Source of the DNA: an uncultured Clostridia bacterium | Lineage (GTDB): Bacteria > Bacillota > Clostridia > Christensenellales > Borkfalkiaceae | Length of the DNA: 64,000 nucleotides | NCBI GenBank assembly: GCA_904373255.1 | Contig: CAJFFD010000002.1 | Location: 32,860 to 96,859, forward strand | Direction of reading: 5' to 3' | Part shown: positions 36,442-46,203 of the stretch, one piece after another | Position numbering within the stretch: position 1 is the first letter of the stretch | Layout: every line of letters starts with the position of its first letter | The notes under the pieces: generated by a model | The model's database searches: none | What the model saw: the letters and a program-made list of their open reading frames with translations, nothing else | Told to the model about the DNA's origin: nothing | Position numbers and translations under genes: made by a program

Positions 36442-37329
36442 ATGATCGAGTATTATTTTTATCAGAGCGCGGCGCCGAACATGGTGCAGTACGCCGCCGA
36501 AATCGATTTTCTTTACCACATCAATCTGTTCGACTGGCCGATCGAACACGGGCATAAGGACTATTGGGAATTTACGATCATGACGAACGGGCAGATCGAC
36601 AATTGCTCCAACGGAAAGGTCAGGACTTACGGCGCCAACAGCGTGTTTATAGCGACCACGGGCGACGTGCATCGCCTGTTGGCTTCCGGAGTGGAACCCG
36701 TGCGTTATATCAATATCATGGTAAAAGAGTCTTTCCTGCAAAATACGGTCGAAAGGCTCTCGCCGGGTTTGCTCGATTACCTCCGCTCCGACGACTTCAG
36801 CCTGACGCTTTCCGGAAACAAGATCAGTGAAATTGAACAGATCCTTCTGCAGGTGAATTATACCAATCCCGAACAATATCAGGAAAACGACAAGTTTATC
36901 TGTTCCGCGTTTCTGCTGCTTGTTTCGGCAATCCTGTTCAGCCGAGCGACGACGTCGCTCAATATTTCCCCCTATCTTGTTTTGCTCAACCAGTTTGCGC
37001 AAAACAATGAACTGCTGACCTGCAACGTAAACGACCTTTGCAAAAAACTCGGCTATTCGCGCGGGCAGCTGAACAATCTTTTCAAAAAGCATTTCGGAAT
37101 TACGCCGCACGAGTATCTCATCGAATATAAATTTAATCATGCGCGCAGGCTGCTTGTCAATACAAACATGACTATATCGGAAATTGCGTTTGCAATCGGC
37201 TACGCCAATCCGATGCAGTTCTACACGACCTTTAAAAAACTTTTCGGCGTTACGCCGAACCGGTACCGGAGCAACGGACACGCACTCGTTCCGCAAAATA
37301 AAGTTCAAACCAAAAAGGAGCAGCAATGA
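36442..37329 (+). CDS. AraC-family transcriptional regulator
   Basis: 295 residues. The N-terminal cupin-like sensor domain (INLFDWPIEHGHKDYWEFTIM; TTGDVHRLLASG) suggests sugar binding. The C-terminal AraC DNA-binding domain has two helix-turn-helix motifs: NVNDLCKKLGYSRGQLNNLF and ISEIAFAIGYANPMQFYTTF, with FGVTPNRYR after it. An ATG at 36421 is in frame but lies upstream of the predicted transcription start, so 36442 is chosen; there is no Shine-Dalgarno. It is divergent from the ABC/GH operon and most likely activates it. It overlaps the following lipoprotein gene by 4 bases. Confidence 0.92.
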   Translation: MIEYYFYQSAAPNMVQYAAEIDFLYHINLFDWPIEHGHKDYWEFTIMTNGQIDNCSNGKVRTYGANSVFIATTGDVHRLLASGVEPVRYINIMVKESFLQNTVERLSPGLLDYLRSDDFSLTLSGNKISEIEQILLQVNYTNPEQYQENDKFICSAFLLLVSAILFSRATTSLNISPYLVLLNQFAQNNELLTCNVNDLCKKLGYSRGQLNNLFKKHFGITPHEYLIEYKFNHARRLLVNTNMTISEIAFAIGYANPMQFYTTFKKLFGVTPNRYRSNGHALVPQNKVQTKKEQQ

Positions 37330-38717
37330 AAAAGTTAACAAGCGCATTGGCGATCGGCTCTTTGAGCCTATGCATGCTTTCCGCCTGCGCCCCCTCTCAA
37401 CCGCCGGAGCCGAAGCAGTATGAAGGCGAAAATTTTACGACGACCGCGTGGTGGGCGCCCTACGAAATTTCTGAGGAAAGTTTTCAGCTCTATAAGGACG
37501 CAGGGCTGAATACCATGATTTTTGTCAACCATTCGCGCGCGGCGACGGATGACACCCTCTCGGACACACGCTACTATTTAGGCTCCGCCCTGACAATGCA
37601 AACCCTGGAAATGTGCCGCAAAACAGGGCTTGACGCGATAATCTCGGAGGGAAAAGGATACAAAGACCAGGGCGGCACCCCCTTTACCGAAAATGATTTA
37701 TACGGCGACTACAGCGACATCATCAAGGGTGTTCACATTGCCGACGAACCGAGCGCAGCGGTAATGCGCGAGTACTGCACCGCGGAACGCATCGAGGATT
37801 TCAAAAAAGTATATTCTGTACCGTATATCATCAATCTGCACCCCGTCACGGCGGCTGGCACAAGCACCGGCACGCTTACATATGCCGAATATTTGCAGGT
37901 ATATGAAGAATGCGTTCTGCAAAATTTCCCGAATACGCCCTATATTTCCGTCGACTTTTATCCGTTCCATACCGACGAATACGCAACGATGGACAGGCAA
38001 TGGATTTCCTGTTACGAGCAAATTTCAAAACTGGCGGCAGAGTATGGAGCGGAAACAAACTTTTATATCCAGACTTCGGAAGGAAACGAGTTTACCGACA
38101 GCCTGACCGAGGCAGACATACGCTATCAAATTTATGTCGCGCTGTGTTTCGGCGGAAGCTCTTTTTCCTACTACTGCTACTCCGTGCCGGACAATAACAG
38201 CAATTATACCGAAGGAAGCGTAGCGAATCCCATGTATATCGCTTGTCTTTTGGATCAGGACAATAAGCCGACCGATCTTTATAATTATGTCAAAGAGATC
38301 AATGCCGAAATCCAGTCGTTTGCAGCCGCTTTCAATTCGTATAGTTTTACAAAATGTATGGCAGTCTGCGTACAGACTTACGGAGCTGACAACTTCAAAT
38401 CCGAGTTATATGCCATGAATACCCCGCTTGATTTTTCAGACAGGCGTTATATTGCGAATATTGAAACGGAGGGAAACTGCCTGGTCGGCTGCTTTGACCG
38501 CGCGGAGGACGAGGCATATATGTTGGCAAACTACGGCTACCCCGACGAAACGCAAGCGATTGAACTGACGATCACTTTAAAGGGCGGCGCGACGCACCTT
38601 GCCGTTTACGGAGGCGACGGATACAGCGGCACGCCCGAGGTCATCGCGGCGCGAGACGGAAAAGTTACCCTCAGCATCGCCCCCGGCGACGGAAAATTCG
38701 TGGTACCCCTCCTATAA
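37326..38717 (+). CDS. Predicted surface lipoprotein with glycoside-hydrolase-like barrel
   Basis: 463 residues, lipobox with Cys21 (MLSAC). The body looks like a TIM barrel of the GH-clan-A/DUF4434 kind: AWWAPYEISEESFQLYKDAG at strand 1, GVHIADEPSAAVM with an Asp-Glu pair at a position typical of the acid/base, YISVDFYPF, and NFYIQTSEG. The C-terminal 80 residues form a small beta domain. It is translationally coupled to the AraC gene, which ties it to the glycan locus. The family could not be named with certainty; extracellular glycan hydrolase is an inference. Confidence 0.7.
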   Translation: MKKLTSALAIGSLSLCMLSACAPSQPPEPKQYEGENFTTTAWWAPYEISEESFQLYKDAGLNTMIFVNHSRAATDDTLSDTRYYLGSALTMQTLEMCRKTGLDAIISEGKGYKDQGGTPFTENDLYGDYSDIIKGVHIADEPSAAVMREYCTAERIEDFKKVYSVPYIINLHPVTAAGTSTGTLTYAEYLQVYEECVLQNFPNTPYISVDFYPFHTDEYATMDRQWISCYEQISKLAAEYGAETNFYIQTSEGNEFTDSLTEADIRYQIYVALCFGGSSFSYYCYSVPDNNSNYTEGSVANPMYIACLLDQDNKPTDLYNYVKEINAEIQSFAAAFNSYSFTKCMAVCVQTYGADNFKSELYAMNTPLDFSDRRYIANIETEGNCLVGCFDRAEDEAYMLANYGYPDETQAIELTITLKGGATHLAVYGGDGYSGTPEVIAARDGKVTLSIAPGDGKFVVPLL

Positions 38718-38773
38718 AAAGCGACGCTTATGCCCCGCCCGACTGCGGTCGGCTGCGGAAGCAACGCCGATTC

Positions 38774-38820
38774 ATCAAAAAAGGAGCGATGACTTTGAAA
38801 GTCTTCGCTCCTTTTTTGAT
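38774..38820. terminator. Bidirectional terminator between the lipoprotein gene and spo0A
   Basis: ATCAAAAAAGGAGCGA pairs with TCGCTCCTTTTTTGAT around an inner GACTTT/AAAGTC stem. A6 and T6 flank it, so it works in both directions for the two convergent genes. Confidence 0.9.
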
Positions 38821-38913
38821 GCGGAATGCGCTTCTCCGACGCAATTTTCCGAAATAAAATCGGCAAAGCAATGTATCTGCCATTGCGCATGCCTCTTCTC
38901 CGTATTTCCGTAT

Positions 38914-39681
38914 TCAGCCGTTCATCAAACCTTCCAATATAAGTTTATCCGCAACGAGGGCAATGAACTCACTGTTTGTCGGCTTTTCCGTTCCGATATA
39001 GACGCGCACACCGAATACGGCGTTGATCGCATCGATCCGCTGCCTGTTCCATGCGACTTCGATGCTGTGGCGGATTGCCCGTTCCACTTTGCTCGCCGTT
39101 GTATCAAATTTTTCCGCAATTTTCGGGTACAGCTGTTTGGTGATATTATTTATTATGGCGGGATTTTCTACCGCCATCTTAATCCCTTCCCGCAGATAGG
39201 CGTAGCCTTTGATATGCGGCGGAATGCCGATCGATATAAAAATGTTGCTGATCTTTTCGTCTAACAAAACGATATTCTTCCTGTCATTCCCGACAACGGA
39301 AGTGCGCGCATCCGGCTCCGCAAAAATCTCGCCGAGGCGCGCGGCGACCTGCGAAGCGTTTACGGGGCGCATCATATAATATCGGGCGCCCTTTTGCAGA
39401 ATCAGATCGATCGTTGCGTCGTCGCTGAAATTTCCAGACGCCAGCACCGCGCAGCGCGCGTGCATTTCGCGCAGCTTGTCCAGAACGCCGAACCCATCGA
39501 CATTTTTCAGCGTCATGCCGACAAGCATGGCGTCCGGGTCATATTCTTTCACCAGCTCTTCCGCTTTTTCGCCGTCATCGCTGACCGCGCACACTTCAAA
39601 ACCAGCATTGCGCAGTTCTGAACTGATTGCAGCCGCTGCCTCACCATTGCCTTCCAATACAACAATTTTCTTCTGTTGCAT
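38914..39681 (-). CDS. spo0A: Spo0A-type response regulator with degenerate receiver domain
   Basis: 255 residues. The C-terminal effector domain (about 140-255) is strongly Spo0A: GIPPHIKGYAYLREGIKMAV, ITKQLYPKIAEKFDTTASKV, ERAIRHSIEVAWNRQRID and KPTNSEFIALVADKLILE. The receiver keeps its overall length and hydrophobic pattern but not its chemistry. The acidic pair (D-D in B. subtilis) is E10-G11, the phospho-acceptor Asp is G55 (in DAMLVGMTLKNVDG) and the conserved Lys is R105 (YYMMRPVN). It therefore cannot be phosphorylated in the normal way. The start has AAGGAGG spaced well. No spoIVB precedes it, unlike in most Clostridia. It may be constitutively active, regulated otherwise, or drifting. 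Confidence 0.93.
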   Translation of the reverse strand: MQQKKIVVLEGNGEAAAAISSELRNAGFEVCAVSDDGEKAEELVKEYDPDAMLVGMTLKNVDGFGVLDKLREMHARCAVLASGNFSDDATIDLILQKGARYYMMRPVNASQVAARLGEIFAEPDARTSVVGNDRKNIVLLDEKISNIFISIGIPPHIKGYAYLREGIKMAVENPAIINNITKQLYPKIAEKFDTTASKVERAIRHSIEVAWNRQRIDAINAVFGVRVYIGTEKPTNSEFIALVADKLILEGLMNG

Positions 39682-39722
39682 TTTTGCCTCCTTACTTTGC
39701 GAAAAATAATTTTTATATTCTT

Positions 39723-39751
39723 ATTATAGCGAAAGGTCGGCTTTTTGTTAA
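39723..39751 (-). promoter_or_regulatory. Sigma-A promoter of spo0A
   Basis: Minus strand: TTAACA (39746-39751), 17-base spacer, TATAAT (39723-39728), 42 bases before the spo0A ATG. Confidence 0.8.
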
Positions 39752-39811
39752 GCATTTTTTAAACGAATTTTAATTTATTTTCAATATTTTATAAAAAATA
39801 ATTGCGCATAT

Positions 39812-39818
39812 TGTCGAA
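39812..39818. promoter_or_regulatory. Possible 0A box
   Basis: TGTCGAA, the Spo0A recognition consensus, lies 61 bases upstream of the spo0A -35 box in an AT-rich intergenic region. A single 7-base match can occur by chance, so this is tentative. Confidence 0.35.
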
Positions 39819-39837
39819 TTTTGTAAAAATTAAAAAA

Positions 39838-40641
39838 TCAATTATGATGGGACAGAAATGCCCGCAAATTTTCAGAAAAAATTCTGTCGACAGATGAATC
39901 TGAATAGCCGGCCAGCAACAGTCTCTCCCGCAGGCGCGGCAAGTCCGCGTACCCACGAATGCCCTGCGGCAAATTGTCCGTTCCGTTAAAATCGCTTCCT
40001 ATACAAATTGACTCAATGCCAAATTTTTGCACGCAATAATCGATGTGACGGTAAACATCCTCCGCCGAGGCTGCCCCATCTTCCTTCAAAAAACCGGCAA
40101 CAAAGGCAATACCGATCAGTCCGCCGCGGGAGACGATTTCTTGCGCCTGCCAGTCCTCCAGGTTCCGCGGGTGGCGGCAGATTCCGTTCATGCAGGTATG
40201 CGAATCGACAAGTCTGCCCGATTCACATTTCAGAACTTCGGCAAAGCTCTTCCTGTTCAGATGGGCGCAGTCGATGCAAATACCGCATTCCGCCAGAAAT
40301 CGGACGGCGAACTTACCCTTCGGCGTCAGTTCGCCGTCATCCATACAGCCACCCGCCAACGGATTGGCTCCGTTCCAGGTCAAAGAAGCATAGACGGGGT
40401 TCCACGCCCGGATCTCTTCAGCCGTTTCCGGAGTAAAATACCCTATGTCCTCCAACCCCAAAAATAAATTTCGTCGCTTTTCTTTATTAAAGCGAAGCGC
40501 AATGGAGCGCAGCTGCGCAAAACTCCGGTTTCCCCGGAATAACGCGCATACGCAGCAGACAGTTTCGCGCGAAAGCATTTCAATCCTGCCCGACGCGGTA
40601 AGAATATCGTTGTGAAAATCGGCAATGCGATTATCCGGCAT
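39838..40641 (-). CDS. Membrane dipeptidase (peptidase M19 family)
   Basis: About 267 residues (274 if the ATG at 40662 is used). Zinc-binding residues of M19 are visible: HxD in IADFHNDIL, the bridging Glu in FLGLEDIG, His in CIDCAHLNRKSF and VDSHTC, and the C-terminal IGSDFNGTDNLPQGI. It probably hydrolyses dipeptides in the cytoplasm; some clostridial members act in amino acid catabolism. The protein is shorter than renal-type dipeptidases but matches the compact bacterial group. TATAAT (40654-40659) overlaps the upstream ATG, so the inner ATG is preferred, which leaves a leader of only about 5 bases and no Shine-Dalgarno. Confidence 0.85.
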   Translation of the reverse strand: MPDNRIADFHNDILTASGRIEMLSRETVCCVCALFRGNRSFAQLRSIALRFNKEKRRNLFLGLEDIGYFTPETAEEIRAWNPVYASLTWNGANPLAGGCMDDGELTPKGKFAVRFLAECGICIDCAHLNRKSFAEVLKCESGRLVDSHTCMNGICRHPRNLEDWQAQEIVSRGGLIGIAFVAGFLKEDGAASAEDVYRHIDYCVQKFGIESICIGSDFNGTDNLPQGIRGYADLPRLRERLLLAGYSDSSVDRIFSENLRAFLSHHN

Positions 40642-40681
40642 CGATTCGCTTATATTATACATATAATATATGATATGCGGG

Positions 40682-40719
40682 AAAAAATACGGGCGTCCCT
40701 CTGAAACGAGGGACGCCCG
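40682..40719 (-). terminator. Terminator after the cyclophilin gene
   Basis: CGGGCGTCCCTC pairs exactly with GAGGGACGCCCG over a 6-base loop; on the minus strand it is followed by TATTTTTT. Confidence 0.9.
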
Positions 40720-40739
40720 ACTGCGTTTGCCCGATTGGA

Positions 40740-41261
40740 TTATTTTGCCCGTTTCGGCTCGGGATACTCTTCCCCGAAAGTTTCAACCGTAACGGTTTCG
40801 ATGACCTGCGGCTGTAAAGGTCGGTTGCGCATATCTGTATCGACGACCGCAATCGAATCTACCACTTCCATGCCCTCCGTGACCTTTCCGAACGCCGCAT
40901 ACTGCCCGTCCAGATGCGCCGCATTCCGGTGCATGATAAAGAACTGCGACCCTGCGCTGTCCGGCATCATTGACCGAGCCATCGAAAGAACGCCGCGCAG
41001 ATGTTTAATGTCGTTGGCGGGATATCCGTTGGAGCGGAATTCACCTTTGATGGTATACCCCGGGCCGCCCGTTCCGTTCCCCGCGGGATCGCCTCCCTGA
41101 ATCATGAAGCCTTCGATCACGCGATGAAAGGTCAACCCGTCGTAGAAATGATTCCGGACAAGCGAAATAAAATTATTGACCGTGTTCGGCGCTTTATCGG
41201 GATACAGCTCCGCCTTGAATGTTTTACCTCCCTGCATCGTGAAAGTAACGACAGGATTCAT
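40740..41261 (-). CDS. Peptidyl-prolyl cis-trans isomerase, cyclophilin type
   Basis: 173 residues without signal peptide, so a cytoplasmic PpiB-like foldase. The active-site signature is FHRVIEGFMIQGGDPAGNGTGGPG, with SMARSMMPDSAGSQFFIM and GQYAAFGKVTEGMEVVD. It is 6 bases downstream of the deaminase gene and ends at a strong terminator. Confidence 0.95.
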   Translation of the reverse strand: MNPVVTFTMQGGKTFKAELYPDKAPNTVNNFISLVRNHFYDGLTFHRVIEGFMIQGGDPAGNGTGGPGYTIKGEFRSNGYPANDIKHLRGVLSMARSMMPDSAGSQFFIMHRNAAHLDGQYAAFGKVTEGMEVVDSIAVVDTDMRNRPLQPQVIETVTVETFGEEYPEPKRAK

Positions 41262-41267
41262 AAAATT

Positions 41268-41729
41268 TTACTCCTTTTCCAAGTCTTCATATTTTTGTAC
41301 GGTGACATTTGCCTCACGGAACAACTGCATTGAAAAATCATCGGGATATCCGTGCTTATAGACGACGCGCGAAATACCCGCATTGATGATCATTTTTGCA
41401 CAGATGACACAGGGCTGATGCGTGCAATACAATGTCGCGCCCTCTATTTTAATGCCGAGCCGCGCCGCCTGGATAATTGCGTTTTGCTCGGCATGGACAG
41501 CATAACAGATCTCCTGCCTTGTTCCGCTCGGAATGTTCAGCTTTCGCCGCAGGCATTCTCCGCGGTCGACACAGCTCATAATCCCTGCCGGCGCACCGTT
41601 GTACCCCGTCGTCATGACCCGCTTATCCAGTACGATCACGGCGCCCACATGCCGGTTCTCCTGGAAACAACTCGACCACTCCGCGACTTTTTCCGTCAGC
41701 TCCATGAACCGCCTGTCCCATTTATCCAT
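41268..41729 (-). CDS. dCMP deaminase (ComEB family)
   Basis: 153-residue zinc deaminase making dUMP from dCMP for dTMP synthesis. Zinc and catalytic residues are HAE (H79-A80-E81, in YAVHAEQNAI) and PCVIC (C107, C110); the GYNGAP and CLRRKLNIPSG segments are typical of the dCMP group rather than tRNA or cytidine deaminases. The start follows AGAGGTATGCGCA. First gene of a two-gene operon with cyclophilin. Confidence 0.92.
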   Translation of the reverse strand: MDKWDRRFMELTEKVAEWSSCFQENRHVGAVIVLDKRVMTTGYNGAPAGIMSCVDRGECLRRKLNIPSGTRQEICYAVHAEQNAIIQAARLGIKIEGATLYCTHQPCVICAKMIINAGISRVVYKHGYPDDFSMQLFREANVTVQKYEDLEKE

Positions 41730-41753
41730 TGCGCATACCTCTGTTTTTTCTAT

Positions 41754-41782
41754 ATTTTATCATATTTTCGGAGGAAAAGCAA
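41754..41782 (-). promoter_or_regulatory. Sigma-A promoter of the dCMP deaminase-cyclophilin operon
   Basis: Minus strand: TTGCTT (41777-41782), 17-base spacer, TAAAAT (41754-41759). Confidence 0.65.
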
Positions 41783-41817
41783 GCGCGAATTGTTTTTCCG
41801 CCTGTTTTTTTCACGAG

Positions 41818-41844
41818 TTAGCACTCTCAAAATAAAAGTGCTAA
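41818..41844 (+). promoter_or_regulatory. CIRCE element 1 (HrcA operator)
   Basis: TTAGCACTC, 9 bases, then AAGTGCTAA; one mismatch to the perfect inverted repeat. It lies upstream of the groESL -35 box and could also influence the divergent deaminase promoter 36 bases away. Confidence 0.9.
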
Positions 41845-41871
41845 AAAAATCCTTTTTCCTGCGCAAAACAT

Positions 41872-41899
41872 TTGACTTTTCAATTCAAATGTTTATAAT
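41872..41899 (+). promoter_or_regulatory. Sigma-A promoter of groESL
   Basis: TTGACT, 16-base spacer, TATAAT, placed between the two CIRCE elements. Confidence 0.85.
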
Positions 41900-41909
41900 A
41901 TATAGTAAA

Positions 41910-41936
41910 TTAGCACTCATGGAAAGAAAGTGCTAA
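41910..41936 (+). promoter_or_regulatory. CIRCE element 2 (HrcA operator)
   Basis: TTAGCACTC, 9 bases, AAGTGCTAA, at or just after the transcription start; the classical repressing position. Confidence 0.95.
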
Positions 41937-41968
41937 TTCAAACGGAAAATTTTGTGGAGGCAAAACAT

Positions 41969-43914
<1,946 letters not shown>

Positions 43915-43936
43915 GATCTCCCTGTTTAGGAATTTC

Positions 43937-43967
43937 AAAACCCCGAAGGCACAGCCTTCGGGGTTTT
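43937..43967 (+). terminator. Terminator of groESL
   Basis: AAAACCCCGAAGGC pairs exactly with GCCTTCGGGGTTTT over a 3-base loop. Confidence 0.92.
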
Positions 43968-44017
43968 ACTTTTTGAAAAAAGAAGAGGGACTCCGCAAAA
44001 CAAAAAAAACTTCAACC

Positions 44018-44054
44018 AAAACAGCGGCTCCGCAATATGCGGAGCCGCTGTTTT
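44018..44054 (-). terminator. Terminator of the miaB-mutSL-miaA-ynbB operon
   Basis: A 17-bp perfect stem (AAAACAGCGGCTCCGCA and complement, 3-base loop) just past the last minus-strand gene. It can also back up groESL termination. Confidence 0.88.
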
Positions 44055-44059
44055 GTCAC

Positions 44060-45295
44060 TCAAACATTTTTGCAGATTTTACCCAAAATTTTTGAAAGAG
44101 CATAGCGGCAGTGTTCATATGTCAGCCCGCCCTGAAAATAAGCGATATACGGTTCTTTAACGGGAGCATCGGCAGAAAGTTCGATCGAAGCGCCCTGCAC
44201 AAACGTGCCGGCAGCCATGATCACCTGCTCCTGATAACCCGGCATATCCCAAGGCTCGAGCGTTACAAAACTGTCGACAGGCGAAGCCTCCTGCACCGCC
44301 TGTATAAACGCGATAAGCTCCTCCCTTGTATTGAAACGGATGGCTCGCGTAATATCGTACGGCAGCGATTTCACGGAAGGCGACGACTCAAAGCCAAGCT
44401 TTTCCAGACAAGCTCCGATCAGCAAACCTCCCTTTAACGCCTGGCAGACAACATGCGGAGCAAGAAACACGCCCTCGTAAAAATACTGATAACCGTAGGC
44501 ATACGAACCGACTTCCGCCCCGATAGACGGCGCCGTAAGACGCCCTGCTATTTTATCGACATATTCGCGCTTGCCAACGATATATCCTCCCGTCGGGGCA
44601 ATACCGCCTCCCGGATTTTTGATCAGCGAGCCGACACAAATATCGGCACCGTTCTGCGTCGGTTCCGAGGTCTCCACAAACTCGCCATAACAATTATCGA
44701 CAAAGATGCACCCGGTAAAACCGCAAGAGCGGACAAAGGAGCAGATTTTACGGATTTTCTCCTCGCTCAGCGCATCACGCCATTCATAACCGCGGGAACG
44801 CTGAATAAAAACGACCTTAACTGTCCTGTCGGAAAGCCCCTCGCGGATTGCATCCGTATCAAAGTCGCCGTTCTTAAGCTCACATTTTTTGAAAGAAATG
44901 CCAAAATCGGCGAGAGAACCTATATCCTTGCCGCCTATCACTTCCTGCAAGGTATCGTACGGGTTCCCTGAAACGGAAAACAGCGTATCGCCCGTACGCA
45001 GAAGCCCGAACAACCCGACCGTCAGAGCATGCGTTCCCGAAAGGATATTCGGAGAGACAAGCGCCGCCTCCGCACCGAATATATCGGCAAAAAGCGCATT
45101 CAGCGTATCCCGCCCTTCGTCGCCGTATCCATACCCGCTTGAAGCAGCAAAATGCCGCAAAGCAATCTTGCTTTTTTGGAAAGCCTCCATAACGCGGCAT
45201 TGATTTGAATAGGCAATTTTTTCCAAAGCTTTAAATTGCGCAGAAAGCTCTTCTTCACTTTCTGCAATTATTTTTTCAATATCGATCGCATTCAT
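44060..45295 (-). CDS. Methionine gamma-lyase family PLP protein (YnbB type)
   Basis: 411 residues, fold-type I PLP enzyme of the family formerly called aluminium resistance protein. Visible: SSGYGYGDEGRDTLNALFADIFG at the N-terminus, SGTHALTVGLFGLLRTGDTL, FVDNCYGEFVE (PLP Asp) and SLIKNPGGGIAPTGGYIVG with the PLP Lys. The substrate of this clade is not established. It overlaps miaA by 4 bases and ends the operon, a conserved arrangement (miaA-hfq/ynbB) in Firmicutes. Confidence 0.9.
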   Translation of the reverse strand: MNAIDIEKIIAESEEELSAQFKALEKIAYSNQCRVMEAFQKSKIALRHFAASSGYGYGDEGRDTLNALFADIFGAEAALVSPNILSGTHALTVGLFGLLRTGDTLFSVSGNPYDTLQEVIGGKDIGSLADFGISFKKCELKNGDFDTDAIREGLSDRTVKVVFIQRSRGYEWRDALSEEKIRKICSFVRSCGFTGCIFVDNCYGEFVETSEPTQNGADICVGSLIKNPGGGIAPTGGYIVGKREYVDKIAGRLTAPSIGAEVGSYAYGYQYFYEGVFLAPHVVCQALKGGLLIGACLEKLGFESSPSVKSLPYDITRAIRFNTREELIAFIQAVQEASPVDSFVTLEPWDMPGYQEQVIMAAGTFVQGASIELSADAPVKEPYIAYFQGGLTYEHCRYALSKILGKICKNV

Positions 45296-46203
45296 CTTTC
45301 GAGCATCTCCCTGACCGTCGCCGCGTTGCCTTCCGCATGCGGATCAAGCCATATTATATCCGGAAATTTTTTGAAAAAAGTAATCTGCCTTTTGGCATAA
45401 TTGCGTGAATTCTGCTTAATTATGTCACGCATAGTACTGTATGAAATCTCATTTTTTAAATATTGAACGACCTCTTTGTAGCCAATGCCCTGCATACTTT
45501 GCGCAGCATCACTCACTCCGGAAGATAAAAGATTTTGAACCTCCCTTACCAGTCCGCACTCCAGCATCCGGTCGACACGACGGTCGATACGAGCATACAA
45601 TTCACTGCGCGGGTAATCGAACGCTACTGCCACATAGGGATAACGGGCAACAAAGCCGTCTTGCTGATCAGATTTTCTCCTGCCCGTAAGCTCATAAATT
45701 TCCAGCGCGCGAATTACCCTCCTGACATCGTTCGGGTGTAACTTTTCCGCGCTGCGCGGATCGATTTTACACAGGCGGGCATATAAAGATTCATTGCCCT
45801 CTTCAGTTGCTACCCTCTCATATTTTTGGCGAACATCCGCCGACGATCCGACATGCCCCAGGGAACGGGAAAAAAGCAGCGACTGAATATAAAAACCTGT
45901 ACCCCCGCAAATAACAGGGAGCATATTTTCCGACAGCAAACGTTCACAAACAGGCTTCGCCATCGCTTCATAGTCGCTCGCCGAAAAAGTTTCCCCTGCA
46001 CCGACAATATCAATCATATGGTGCGGCACGCCGTCCATTTCCGCCGGGGTCGGCTTCGCCGTCCCAATATCGAAACCGCGATAAACGAGCATACAATCAG
46101 CAGAAATCACTTCACCGCCAAAACTTTTTGCCATCCGAACAGCAAAACCTGTCTTTCCGGAGGCTGTCGGCCCGCACACAACCAATATTTTTTTCAAATT
46201 CAC
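45292..46203 (-). CDS. miaA: tRNA dimethylallyltransferase
   Basis: Adds dimethylallyl to A37 of tRNAs reading UNN codons, the substrate for MiaB further upstream in the same operon. P-loop GPTASGKT (11-18), ISADCMLVYRGFDIGTAKP, PHHMIDIV and GGTGFYIQSLL are present; 303 residues. It overlaps mutL and ynbB by 4 bases each. Confidence 0.97.
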   Translation of the reverse strand: MNLKKILVVCGPTASGKTGFAVRMAKSFGGEVISADCMLVYRGFDIGTAKPTPAEMDGVPHHMIDIVGAGETFSASDYEAMAKPVCERLLSENMLPVICGGTGFYIQSLLFSRSLGHVGSSADVRQKYERVATEEGNESLYARLCKIDPRSAEKLHPNDVRRVIRALEIYELTGRRKSDQQDGFVARYPYVAVAFDYPRSELYARIDRRVDRMLECGLVREVQNLLSSGVSDAAQSMQGIGYKEVVQYLKNEISYSTMRDIIKQNSRNYAKRQITFFKKFPDIIWLDPHAEGNAATVREMLER

